64,000 bases of DNA from contig NZ_BAGJ01000165.1 in the NCBI RefSeq assembly GCF_000308775.1, forward strand, positions 22,088 to 86,087. The letters run 5' to 3'. Below the pieces are notes generated by a model that searched no databases, was not told where the DNA came from, and worked only from the letters and a program-made list of their open reading frames with translations. This DNA comes from Nocardia testacea NBRC 100365. GTDB lineage: Bacteria; Actinomycetota; Actinomycetes; Mycobacteriales; Mycobacteriaceae. Shown here piece by piece: positions 40,580-48,867 of this stretch (positions within the stretch are counted from its first letter, which is position 1; the number at the start of each line of letters is the position of its first letter). The position numbers and the translations under genes were made by a program.

Positions 40580-42085
40580 TCACACGAGCGGACTCTCGTC
40601 GCACGCACGCGCCGGGCGCCGGGCCGGCGGCAGCAGCGTCAGCGGAACCGGACCCCCCGAACGCGATCGGCGCGGGGTGCTCTTGTGGGAATGGTCCACC
40701 GCCGGGCGCGGGATCACCCGGCCGGTGGCGGCCAGCGCCGCTTCCCCGTAGCCCTGGACGCATTCCGGGTCCGGACCGTCGGCGGGCAGCCCGGTGAAGA
40801 ACTTCGCCGCCATACACCCGCCACGGCAGGAGTCGTAGTGCGCGCACGAGGCGCAGGCCCCGCCGCCGCTGGGCTCCCGCAACTCCTCGAACAGCGCGGA
40901 TTCCCGCCACACCGTGGCGAAACCGCCGTCGGTGACCACGTTCCCGGCATGGAATTTCTCGTGGATGGCGAACGGGCAGGCGTAGACGTCACCCAGCGGA
41001 TCGACCAGGCACACCACCCGGCCGGCCCCGCACATGTTCAATCCGGGCAGCGCCTGACCGTAGGCGGAGAGGTGGAAGAACGAATCTCCGGTCAGCACAC
41101 CCTCGCCGTTGCGGACCAGCCAGTCGTAGAGCGTGCGCTGCTGTTCCGGAAGCGGATGCAGTTCGTCCCAGACGTCCGCGCCGCGACCCGACGGCCGGAG
41201 CCGGGTGAGCCGCAGGGTGGCGCCGTAGCGGTCCGCGATCTCCTTGAACTGGTCGAGCTGGTCGATATTGTGCCGGGTGGCCACCACGGACAATTTCGCG
41301 TCCCGGAACCCGGCGTTCGCGAGATTTTCCAGCGCCCGGATCGCCGTGGCATAGCTACCCGGTCCGCGGACCGCGTCGTTCACCTCGGCGTCGGCGCCGT
41401 CCAGCGAGATCTGGACGTCGACGTAATCGCTGGCGGCGAGCCGCTGCGCGACCTCCGGCGTGATCCGGACACCGTTCGTGGAGAATTTCACCCCGACCTG
41501 GTGCGAGGTCGCGTAATCGACCAGTTCCCAGAAATCCGGACGCACGGTGGGTTCACCGCCGCCGATGTTCACGTAGAACACCTGCATCCGCTGGAATTCG
41601 TCGATCAGTGCCTTGCACTGTTCGGTGCTGAGTTCGCCGGGATCACGCCGGCCGGACGAGGACAGACAGTGCACACACGAGAGATTGCACGCGTAGGTGA
41701 GTTCCCAGGTGAGGCAAATCGGCGCCGCCAGCCCCGATTCGAAACGATCCACCAGCCGGACCGCCGGGTCGGCCGGGCCTACCCCGGTGAAGGGCGCGGG
41801 CTCGCTGAGCACCGCGGTTTCCGGCGCCCGCTGGATCATCTGCGAATCGGCCAGTTCGGTCAGCGCCCGCACGTACGGGGCGGCGGCCGAGTCCTCGATC
41901 CCGGCGGCCCGGACGGCCGCGCGGGCCGAGCTGTGCCCGGGCAGGGAGCGCACGATCTCGACGATCCGCGGATTTTTCAGGAACGACAGTTTGCGGGTCC
42001 CGAAGTGGTAGAGCAGCGCACCGAAGGGCTCCGGTCGCAGCGCCACTCGGGGGTGCAACTGCCAGCGGTTTTCCAGATCGAGCAT
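40580..42085 (-). CDS. mftBC: fused mycofactocin chaperone and radical SAM maturase (MftB-MftC)
   Basis: The 501-residue ORF joins two normally separate proteins. Residues 1-90 are MftB-like (LRPEPFGALLYHFGTRKLSF), the peptide-binding RRE domain. From about 105 on it is MftC: radical SAM Cys133, Cys137 and Cys140 in CNLSCVHC, IGGGEPTVRPDFWELVDYAT, and SPASM cysteines in CGAGRVVC, CASCAHYDSCRGGC and the final CVQG. MftC decarboxylates the C-terminal Tyr of MftA and cross-links it to Val. There is no stop or frame change between the parts, and the linker is about 15 residues. It starts at ATG 42085, 16 nt after mftA. Confidence 0.92.
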   Translation of the reverse strand: MLDLENRWQLHPRVALRPEPFGALLYHFGTRKLSFLKNPRIVEIVRSLPGHSSARAAVRAAGIEDSAAAPYVRALTELADSQMIQRAPETAVLSEPAPFTGVGPADPAVRLVDRFESGLAAPICLTWELTYACNLSCVHCLSSSGRRDPGELSTEQCKALIDEFQRMQVFYVNIGGGEPTVRPDFWELVDYATSHQVGVKFSTNGVRITPEVAQRLAASDYVDVQISLDGADAEVNDAVRGPGSYATAIRALENLANAGFRDAKLSVVATRHNIDQLDQFKEIADRYGATLRLTRLRPSGRGADVWDELHPLPEQQRTLYDWLVRNGEGVLTGDSFFHLSAYGQALPGLNMCGAGRVVCLVDPLGDVYACPFAIHEKFHAGNVVTDGGFATVWRESALFEELREPSGGGACASCAHYDSCRGGCMAAKFFTGLPADGPDPECVQGYGEAALAATGRVIPRPAVDHSHKSTPRRSRSGGPVPLTLLPPARRPARACDESPLV

Positions 42086-42101
42086 GGTTGGCTCCCGCCG
42101 G

Positions 42102-42251
42102 TCAGTAGACGCCGCACATACCGTCGATGGACACCTCTTCGATCAGCGATTCCTCGATCACCGGCGCATTGTCGGCCGCGTCGGTGTCGACGGTCGCGAT
42201 CGGGCCGCGGTGATCGGTTCCGGCCGGTCCGAAGGAACGGTTGTCCGCCAT
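42102..42251 (-). CDS. mftA: mycofactocin precursor peptide (MftA)
   Basis: The 49-residue peptide begins MADNRSFGPAGTDHRG and ends EEVSIDGMCGVY, the invariant C-terminus of MftA, whose last Val-Tyr pair becomes the redox cofactor. GGAGG sits 5 nt before the ATG at 42251. It is the first gene of the minus-strand mycofactocin unit and lies 275 nt from a divergent TetR gene. Confidence 0.97.
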   Translation of the reverse strand: MADNRSFGPAGTDHRGPIATVDTDAADNAPVIEESLIEEVSIDGMCGVY

Positions 42252-42526
42252 GGCTACCTCCACAGATTGGTGCCTGCGCCGGCTCGATGCCGTGGTGACC
42301 CGCCGCTCGCGGCGCCGCTGGGGTACCGCCGGTGAGCCCCGGCACGATGCCGGCGCCGCGGTCGCCCGGTGCGACCACGGTCACACCATAACGTCATCCA
42401 CTGACAAAATGGAACAGTTTTCGGGTAATGTCCACGCTCACGCCGAAACGCGACCTCTAGACTGCGGGGGCAGAGCAGCTGAACAGAACGTGACGAGCGG
42501 ATGCCGCTCGACGTGTAGAGGTGGCA

Positions 42527-43177
42527 ATGGGAGTCGTGCGAATGCAGACGAGCGGGGGTGGCGGCGGTAACGGCAGCACCCTCTCGGAGACCGAGATCGT
42601 CGAGGCGGCACTTCGGGTGGTACGTGCCGACGGGGTGGAGAAGTTGTCCATGCGACGACTCTCGCGTGAACTCGGCGTCTCCCCCATGGCGCCGTACTAC
42701 TACGTCGCGGACAAGCGTGAGCTACTGGACCTGGTGGCCACCGCGGCGCTCACCGGGGTACGCAAACCGCCGCCCGACTCGGGCCCCTGGCAGGACCGCC
42801 TGGTCGATCTGCTCGCCCAGATCGACGAACGGCTGCGCCGGCACCCCGGCCTGGGCGATGTGCTCATCGAGCAGATGCTCGGGAAACAGCTCGACCTGAT
42901 CGCCGGGATCATGGAGATCCTCTACGAGGCCGGGTTCGACGACCGCAATGTGCTGGCCGGTTACGCCACTATCCACACCTACCTGTTCGGCCGCCGCCGG
43001 GTGAACCCACGCAACCTCGACACCCCGCCCGATGTGGTGATGCCGGAACGAGTGGCCCGCGCAATGGAATATCTGCCCGATCTGCGCGGCAAGTATTCCT
43101 ACGATTTCGGCGTGGGCGTCCTGGTCTCCGGCCTGGAGGGCCAGCTCGTCCGCCAACAATCCGCCGGCATAGGGTAA
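42527..43177 (+). CDS. TetR-family regulator between mftA and kshB
   Basis: The 216-residue protein has an HTH at about 20-65 (EAALRVVRADGVEKLSMRRL, then SRELGVSPMAPYYYVADKRE) and a helical C-terminal domain. The ATG at 42527 is chosen because GAGG lies 5 nt upstream; GTG at 42521 is the alternative. It is divergent from mftA and only 67 nt ahead of the KshB-like reductase. It does not read like the MftR proteins I know (their HTH differs), so it could regulate mftA, the reductase, or both. Confidence 0.82.
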   Translation: MGVVRMQTSGGGGGNGSTLSETEIVEAALRVVRADGVEKLSMRRLSRELGVSPMAPYYYVADKRELLDLVATAALTGVRKPPPDSGPWQDRLVDLLAQIDERLRRHPGLGDVLIEQMLGKQLDLIAGIMEILYEAGFDDRNVLAGYATIHTYLFGRRRVNPRNLDTPPDVVMPERVARAMEYLPDLRGKYSYDFGVGVLVSGLEGQLVRQQSAGIG

Positions 43178-43179
43178 AT

Positions 43180-43193
43180 TGGAACACGTTCTA
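43180..43193. promoter_or_regulatory. KstR-type operator upstream of kshB
   Basis: TGGAACACGTTCTA fits TnnAACnnGTTnnA, the consensus I recall for the cholesterol-catabolism repressor KstR, at every fixed position. It lies 51 nt before the kshB start codon. No kstR gene is in this window, so the regulator would act from elsewhere. Confidence 0.6.
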
Positions 43194-43244
43194 GTTTTGC
43201 CGTAGGCTCGAAGCCACCGGCAACCAGTGTTTCGAGAGGACGAG

Positions 43245-44300
43245 ATGACCACCGTCGAAGTGCCCCATGGCTCGCGATCCGTCGTATTGCGGGTCGCCCA
43301 GGTCATCGCGGAAACCACCGACGCGAGCTCGCTGGTCTTCGAGGTCCCCGAGCAGGCGCGGGAGAAGTTCGCGTACCGGCCCGGCCAATTCCTCACCCTG
43401 CGTATCCCCAGCGACCGCACCGGATCGGTGGCGCGCTGCTATTCGCTGGCGAGTTCGCCCTTCACCGACGACCTGCCCAAGGTCACAGTGAAGCGCACCA
43501 AGGACGGCTACGGCTCCAACTGGCTGTGCGACAACATCAAACCGGGCGACCAGCTCGAGGTGCTGCCGCCCTCCGGTGTGTTCACCCCCGCGGATCTCGA
43601 CGAGGACCTGCTGCTCTGCGCGGCCGGCAGCGGTATCACCCCGGTGATGTCCATCCTCAAATCCGCGCTGGCGCGGGGCAGCGGCAAGATCGTGCTGCTC
43701 TACGCCAACCGCGACGCCGAATCGGTGATCTTCGCGACCGAACTGCGCGAACTGGCCGAGAAGCACCCGCAGCGGCTGGTGGTGGTGCACTGGCTGGAGA
43801 CCCTGCAGGGCCTGCCCACCGTGACCGCGCTGTCGGAACTGCTGCGGCCCTACACCGAGTACGCGGCCTTCATGTGCGGTCCGAAGCCCTTCATGGACGG
43901 CGTGCACGACGCGCTCACCCAGCTGGGCGTCCCGCGCAATCGCACCCACGCCGAGGTCTTCAACTCGCTGGCCGGCGACCCGTTCGCCGACACCGCCCCG
44001 GCCGATATCTCCGCGGAGGAAGCCGCCGAAGCGGCGACCGTGGAGGTCGAGCTGGACGGTGAGACACACAACCTGAGCTGGCCGCGGAAACAGACCCTGG
44101 TCGACATCATGCTGGCGAAGGGCATCGATGTGCCCTACTCCTGCCAGGAGGGCGAGTGCGGCTCCTGCGCCTGCACGGTCCTCGAGGGCAAGGTCGAGAT
44201 GGACAATGCCGAGATCCTCGACCCCGAGGACATAGAGAACGGGTACATCCTGGGCTGCCAGGCCCGGCCGGTCACCGACCATCTGCGTATCCAGTTCTGA
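43245..44300 (+). CDS. kshB: 3-ketosteroid 9alpha-hydroxylase reductase (KshB-like)
   Basis: The 351-residue protein is a class IA oxygenase reductase. It has an FAD domain (YRPGQFLTLRIP, RCYSLASSPF), an NAD domain (LLCAAGSGITPVMSILKSAL, FMCGPKPFMDGV), and a C-terminal plant-type 2Fe-2S ferredoxin (CQEGECGSCAC with a fourth Cys in LGCQARP). It resembles KshB/HmpA, which passes electrons from NADH to KshA. ATG at 43245 follows GAGAGGA. The KstR-type box upstream supports a steroid role, though it is 25 kb from kshA. Reductases of this type can also serve other oxygenases. Confidence 0.85.
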   Translation: MTTVEVPHGSRSVVLRVAQVIAETTDASSLVFEVPEQAREKFAYRPGQFLTLRIPSDRTGSVARCYSLASSPFTDDLPKVTVKRTKDGYGSNWLCDNIKPGDQLEVLPPSGVFTPADLDEDLLLCAAGSGITPVMSILKSALARGSGKIVLLYANRDAESVIFATELRELAEKHPQRLVVVHWLETLQGLPTVTALSELLRPYTEYAAFMCGPKPFMDGVHDALTQLGVPRNRTHAEVFNSLAGDPFADTAPADISAEEAAEAATVEVELDGETHNLSWPRKQTLVDIMLAKGIDVPYSCQEGECGSCACTVLEGKVEMDNAEILDPEDIENGYILGCQARPVTDHLRIQF

Positions 44301-44380
44301 CGCCCGGCGTGCGTCCTGGGTCGCCGGTGTCCGGTACGACCTACCGGATACAGGCGAACCCGTCATCCGGGAATTCCCGG

Positions 44381-44447
44381 CGACCGGGAGCCCGCGAACC
44401 CCTCGATACGATCCGCCGGACGATCGTTGCCCGCGGGCTCCCGGTCG
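44381..44447. terminator. bidirectional terminator between kshB and FAD oxidoreductase
   Basis: Perfect 16-bp arms CGACCGGGAGCCCGCG (44381-44396) and CGCGGGCTCCCGGTCG (44432-44447) enclose 35 nt that can fold further. The element sits between two convergent genes and probably stops transcription from both sides. Confidence 0.7.
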
Positions 44448-44459
44448 CGTTTCCGGCGG

Positions 44460-45725
44460 TCAGACGGGCACGGGCTCGGGTAGCCGGGCGCCCTGACGCT
44501 GGAGTTCCTCGCGCACACCCGCGGTGGTGACCTCGCCGTGGCGGGCCTGCTGCGCCGCCGCGACCCCGGCCGCGTGCCCGGTGGCGAAGGCGGTGCCCAT
44601 CACGCGCAGGGACGCACCGGCCTGGCGGTCACCGTCGAGGGTGCGCCCGGCGGCGTAGAGATTGTCCGTGCCGACACTGCGCAGGCAGCCGAGCGGGATC
44701 GGGTAGAAACCGGGATCACCGATGAACTTCCAGGTGGACGGGATACCCGGGCCCGGGTGGTACTCCATCGGCCAGGCCCCGATCGCGACCGCGCTCTCGG
44801 TGGTGTCCGGGTGCAGGATCTCCGCCTCGCGCAGCCGGTACCGGGTGACGATATGGCGGGATTCGCGAGTGCCGAGCTCCGGGCCGGTGGTGACGATATA
44901 GGCGTGTTCGGCGCCGGGGATCGTCCGCACCACCGGCAGATACGCCTGGGCCTGCCGGCGCGCGCTGATCTCGGCGCGGGTGGTATCGGCGGCGGACCGG
45001 GCGTCGTAACCCTCGTCCACCAGGTACATGATGACGTCACCGGAGACCGGCATCCGGGCGACCAGCCCGGACTCGGCGAGCAGACCGTTCACACCGGCGG
45101 CCTTGGCACTGCGCACGGCCGCTCCGACGGTATCCACCGTGACCTCGGCATCGGGTGCGATACCCCCGAACCGGACACCGAGGCTGCCGTTCTGGACCCA
45201 GCCGTCGGTGCCGTAGCGGACCTCGGCGCCCGCGTGGTGCGCGAGGTCGGCGTCCCCGGTGGCGTCGACGAACGCGTCGGCGGTGAAACGGTGCACACCC
45301 TCGTGGTCGGCGACCTCGACGGCGGTGATGCTGTCGCCCTCGGTGTGGGCGGCGATCAGCAGGCTGTGCAGGCGGATGTCGACATCCGCCTCCCGGCACA
45401 GCTCGTCCAGCACGACCTTCACGTTCTCCGGGTCGAAGACCACGGTGACCGCGTTGAACCGGCGCGGCTCACCGACCGCACCGCGCGTCTTGAGCCGCGA
45501 CACCACCTCGTCGGCGATACCGAAGACGACCTGCCGCAGGTCGTCGCGGGTGTAGAGGCCGCAGTAGGTGACGACATTGCGTAGCGTCGCGGCGCCGCCC
45601 AGGCACGGACCGCGTTCGATCAGCAGGGTGCGGGCCCCGGTCCGGGCGGCGCCCACCGCCGCGGCGATACCGGCCGATCCACCGCCCGCGACGATGACGT
45701 CGTAGTGGGTATTACTCGGGGTCAT
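44460..45725 (-). CDS. FAD-dependent oxidoreductase (FAD_oxidored type)
   Basis: The 421-residue protein starts with a dinucleotide motif (VIVAGGGSAGIAAAVGAART) followed by GPCLGGAATLRNVVTYCGLY, then TADAFVDATGDADLAHHAGA and NLYAAGRTLDGDRQAGASLR, the pattern of the FAD_oxidored family. The substrate is unknown. It begins 7 nt after the MFS transporter and is probably co-transcribed with it, suggesting uptake and oxidation of one compound under the divergent LysR regulator. Confidence 0.8.
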   Translation of the reverse strand: MTPSNTHYDVIVAGGGSAGIAAAVGAARTGARTLLIERGPCLGGAATLRNVVTYCGLYTRDDLRQVVFGIADEVVSRLKTRGAVGEPRRFNAVTVVFDPENVKVVLDELCREADVDIRLHSLLIAAHTEGDSITAVEVADHEGVHRFTADAFVDATGDADLAHHAGAEVRYGTDGWVQNGSLGVRFGGIAPDAEVTVDTVGAAVRSAKAAGVNGLLAESGLVARMPVSGDVIMYLVDEGYDARSAADTTRAEISARRQAQAYLPVVRTIPGAEHAYIVTTGPELGTRESRHIVTRYRLREAEILHPDTTESAVAIGAWPMEYHPGPGIPSTWKFIGDPGFYPIPLGCLRSVGTDNLYAAGRTLDGDRQAGASLRVMGTAFATGHAAGVAAAQQARHGEVTTAGVREELQRQGARLPEPVPV

Positions 45726-45732
45726 ACGGGGG

Positions 45733-47004
45733 TCAAGCCTTTCCGTTGGCGGCGAGGATCAGCGCGGTGCCGTCGCCGGGTGCGGCGGCGCCGGCCGCCG
45801 ATTCGCGATTGTCGGCGTCGCGGATGAAGAACATAGGGAGGATCGCCAGGCAGGGGCCCGCGGCGAGAACCAGGAAGACCAGCTGGAACGATCCGCTCGC
45901 GGCGAAGACCAAGCCGACCACGGCGGGCACGATGGTGCTACCGAGCTGCCAGAAGGCATTCACCCCGCCGGTCGCCGTCCCGGCGAGTTCGGCACCGGAG
46001 AGGGTGGGGATCATCGCCATCATGACCGGGCTGTAGATGTAGGCGGTGATCCCCAGGAACGGCGCGATCCACAGGAACTGGGTGGCGGTGGTGGCGAAAC
46101 TGAAGGCGATCAGGCAGGCCACGAAGGCCGCCAGGATGGCGATCGTGAGCCGCCGTCGGCTCAGCCCGAGCGCGTCGCCGACCAGGCCGACCAGCGGTTT
46201 GGAGAACACCGCCACCGCACCGAAGATCACCACCACGGTGCCGGCCCGCACCGGATCGATACCGACGCCCTTGACCATCAGCAGGTTCGACCAGGTGATG
46301 AATCCATAGGTGCCCCACAGCGCGCCGAACCCGGCGAGTGCGATCAACAGCAGACCGCGATTGCGCAGCAGCGGGCGCAGATTCGGGCGGCCACCGGTCC
46401 CGGCCCGCGCCTCCACCAGCGGGCCGGGACGCAGCAGGATCAGGCACAGGACACCGACGACGATCGAGGTGAGACCGAACAGGTGATAGGACGTGCGCCA
46501 ACTGTGCGATTCGATCAGCCGGGGCACGACAGCGTTCGCGATCACCAGCCCGAGCGAGGTCGCGGTCATGAAGACACCCATCGCGAAGCCGCGCCGCTGC
46601 GGGACGAACCAGCTGGTGAGGAGCTTGACACCGCCGCCCACCTCGGCACCCGCGCACAAACCGATACAGGCCTGGAAGAGCAGGCCCAGCGCATGGCTGT
46701 CGGCCTCGCCGAAGGCCAGCATGAACCCGCCGGAGAGCAGGATGCTCACCCCGACGGTTATGCGGGCGCCGAGCCAGTCGGCGACGAAACCGCCGATGGC
46801 GTTGGAGATCACATAGCCGATGTAGTAGGTGGTGGCGAAGACGCCGAGGCCGGCGACCGCCACCCCGAGGTCCTCGCCCACCGAGCCCGCCGCGGGGCCC
46901 CAAGTCGCCCGGTCGACCGAGGTCATCGTGAAGGCGGCCCAGCAGAGGGTCAACACCACCCAGCGATATCGGGTGTCGGGTGTTGCGGGGGTTATCGCGG
47001 TCAC
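45733..47004 (-). CDS. MFS transporter
   Basis: The 423-residue protein has about twelve membrane segments in two halves and the MFS loop GGFVADWLGARITVGVSILL. It resembles organic-acid/anion:proton symporters of the MFS (WGPAAGSVGEDLGV, YYIGYVISNAIGG). The GTG at 47004 has AAAGGA upstream; longer readings run through the intergenic region. It is divergent from lysR across 170 nt. Confidence 0.85.
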   Translation of the reverse strand: MTAITPATPDTRYRWVVLTLCWAAFTMTSVDRATWGPAAGSVGEDLGVAVAGLGVFATTYYIGYVISNAIGGFVADWLGARITVGVSILLSGGFMLAFGEADSHALGLLFQACIGLCAGAEVGGGVKLLTSWFVPQRRGFAMGVFMTATSLGLVIANAVVPRLIESHSWRTSYHLFGLTSIVVGVLCLILLRPGPLVEARAGTGGRPNLRPLLRNRGLLLIALAGFGALWGTYGFITWSNLLMVKGVGIDPVRAGTVVVIFGAVAVFSKPLVGLVGDALGLSRRRLTIAILAAFVACLIAFSFATTATQFLWIAPFLGITAYIYSPVMMAMIPTLSGAELAGTATGGVNAFWQLGSTIVPAVVGLVFAASGSFQLVFLVLAAGPCLAILPMFFIRDADNRESAAGAAAPGDGTALILAANGKA

Positions 47005-47141
47005 CGGAGGTCCTTTCGAGTGAAGCTGGGGCACCGGCGCCCGCGAGGCGTGGCGGCTGTGGTACCCACCACAATGCAACCGCGCGGACGGCTCGTGATC
47101 CAATGCCACTTGGCTGGCCCGGGTATGTCCTGAAGTTATGG

Positions 47142-47157
47142 CATACCGATCGGTATG
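47142..47157. promoter_or_regulatory. perfect 16-bp palindrome upstream of lysR
   Basis: CATACCGATCGGTATG is a perfect palindrome 17 nt before the lysR ATG. A further half-site, GGTATG, occurs about 25 nt upstream. This arrangement between divergent lysR and MFS genes fits a LysR-type binding site with autoregulation. Confidence 0.65.
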
Positions 47158-47174
47158 GGAAATGGGGAGCAACG

Positions 47175-48056
47175 ATGGAGCTACGACAGCTGCGGTATTT
47201 CGTCGAAGTCTTCGATCGCGGCTCACTGTCCGCGGCTGCGAAGGCGCTGCTCATCTCCCAACCGGCCCTCACCCGCCAGGTGCAGCAGCTCGAACGCGAA
47301 TGCGGCGTGCCGCTCTTCGATCGGGTACCTGCCGGTATCGTGCCCACCCCGGCCGGGACCGCGCTCTACCGGCATGTCCTCACCCTGCTCCGCTACGCCG
47401 ACACCGCGAAGGACGCCGCCCGGGAAGCCGGCCCGGTCCGCGAGATCGTGCAGATCGGCCTGGCTCCCGGCCTACCGCCCACCTGGCTCGGGCAAATCAT
47501 CGACACCGTACGGGTGGCCGTCCCCCAGGCATACCTTTCGCTCACCGACGCCACCAGCACCGTCCAGCTCCAGCAACTGCGCGCCGGACGGCTCGATATA
47601 GCCTTCGTGCATGAGCCGCCCTCGGGCGAGCTGGTCCGCCACCGGGTCCTGGAGGAGCCGTTCGGGTTCGTCGTCGATCCGCGGCTGGAAGGCGAATTCT
47701 CCGGCGACATCTGCCCGCTGAGCGCCCTCGACGGCGTGGACGTGCTCGCGCACGCCCGTGACCAGGTCCCCATCGGCCACGACCGGCTGGTGTCGGCGGC
47801 CCATGAGGCCGGGATCAGGCCGCGGTGGCATTTCGCCAACTACACCGAGAACGCGCGCGCCTGTCTGCACGCCACGGGAGCGAGCGGGGCGATCCTGAGC
47901 CGCACCACCGCGGGCCGGTTGCTGCCCGGATGGGTGTGGCGGCGGCTGGTCGACCCGCCGATCACCATGCAGACCTGGATCGTGCGCCAGCCGGTGGCCC
48001 GCGGCACCGTCACCGCGGTCGCGGACACCATCGCGGGCTCCTTCGGCATCGACTGA
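47175..48056 (+). CDS. LysR-family transcriptional regulator
   Basis: The 293-residue protein has the classical LysR N-terminus MELRQLRYFVEVFDRGSLSA with the HTH SQPALTRQVQQLERECGVPL (about 28-47), and an effector domain with the substrate-binding fold from about 90. It resembles CynR/NAC-type members (FDRGSLSAAAKALLISQPAL). GGGGAG lies just upstream of ATG 47175. It should control the divergent MFS/FAD-oxidoreductase pair. Confidence 0.88.
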   Translation: MELRQLRYFVEVFDRGSLSAAAKALLISQPALTRQVQQLERECGVPLFDRVPAGIVPTPAGTALYRHVLTLLRYADTAKDAAREAGPVREIVQIGLAPGLPPTWLGQIIDTVRVAVPQAYLSLTDATSTVQLQQLRAGRLDIAFVHEPPSGELVRHRVLEEPFGFVVDPRLEGEFSGDICPLSALDGVDVLAHARDQVPIGHDRLVSAAHEAGIRPRWHFANYTENARACLHATGASGAILSRTTAGRLLPGWVWRRLVDPPITMQTWIVRQPVARGTVTAVADTIAGSFGID

Positions 48057-48099
48057 TACGCGCGGAGCAGCCCGGCGCCGGCCGCCCGCGCCGGCGGCC

Positions 48100-48858
48100 C
48101 TACCGAGCTCCCAGGATCCGGCCGGACTCGTACGCCGCCGCGCCCGGCGGCAACACACCGGGCCGGCCGCTCAGATACACCTGGACGGTCCCGTCGCCGG
48201 TTGTCGCACCCCCCAGCGCCTCCATCCGGCGCACCGTCTGCGCGGCCACGGCCTGCGCGCTGTCGAACAGCCGGACGCCGTCGGGCAGCGCGGCGAGGAT
48301 GCTGTCCACGATCAGCGGGTAGTGGGTGCAGCCCAGCACCACGCCCTCCACATCGGCGGGCGTCCGGGACGCCGCGTCCGCCACGGCCGCGCGCACCCCG
48401 GCCATATCGCCGCGGTCCACCGCTTCGGCGAGTCCGTGGCAGGCCACTCCGGTGACCTTCGCCTCACCGCCGAACCGGGCGATCAGATCCGCTTGGTAGG
48501 GGCTGGCCGTGGTGGCCGCGGTCGCCCATACGGCCACCGACCGGCAGGCCGCAGCGGCCGGTTTGATCGCCGGGACCGTACCCACCACCGGGATCGCGGC
48601 CCCCAGATCGGCCCGGACGTGTTCGAGGGCGGTCACGCTGGCGGTGTTACACGGCAGCACGACCACCTCGGCACCCAGGTCACGCGCGGCACGGCCGGCC
48701 GAGACCACCCGGTCGATCATCCAGTCCTGTGGTTTGGGGCCCCACGGCGCCCCGTCGGGATCCAGCTGCAGCAGCAGATCCACATCGGGGCGCAGCTTGC
48801 GCAGCCACGCCGCGGTGGGCAGCAGCCCGAAACCGGAATCGATGAGCGCGACGATCAC
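48100..48858 (-). CDS. aspartate/glutamate racemase-family protein (MurI-like)
   Basis: The 252-residue protein has the two catalytic cysteine motifs of the family, LPCNTAS (about 68-74) and LGCTHYPL (about 177-184), and an N-terminal DSGFGLLP. It resembles glutamate racemase, which makes D-Glu for peptidoglycan. However, the usual YVGD...PYG segment after the first strand is altered (LQLDPDGAPWGPKP), so it may be a paralogue with a different substrate. The start is GTG at 48858, 9 nt after the ferredoxin reductase gene. Confidence 0.78.
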   Translation of the reverse strand: MIVALIDSGFGLLPTAAWLRKLRPDVDLLLQLDPDGAPWGPKPQDWMIDRVVSAGRAARDLGAEVVVLPCNTASVTALEHVRADLGAAIPVVGTVPAIKPAAAACRSVAVWATAATTASPYQADLIARFGGEAKVTGVACHGLAEAVDRGDMAGVRAAVADAASRTPADVEGVVLGCTHYPLIVDSILAALPDGVRLFDSAQAVAAQTVRRMEALGGATTGDGTVQVYLSGRPGVLPPGAAAYESGRILGAR

Positions 48859-48867
48859 CCCAACAGG

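Noticed and set aside
42404..42422. KstR-like site TGGAACAGTTTTCG upstream of the TetR gene
   Set aside because: The GTT half-site is changed to TTT and the final A is missing. It is noted only as a degenerate resemblance and may instead be a TetR operator.
42527..43177. naming the TetR gene mftR
   Set aside because: Its position fits, but its HTH and C-terminal sequences do not resemble the MftR proteins I know, so only the family is reported.
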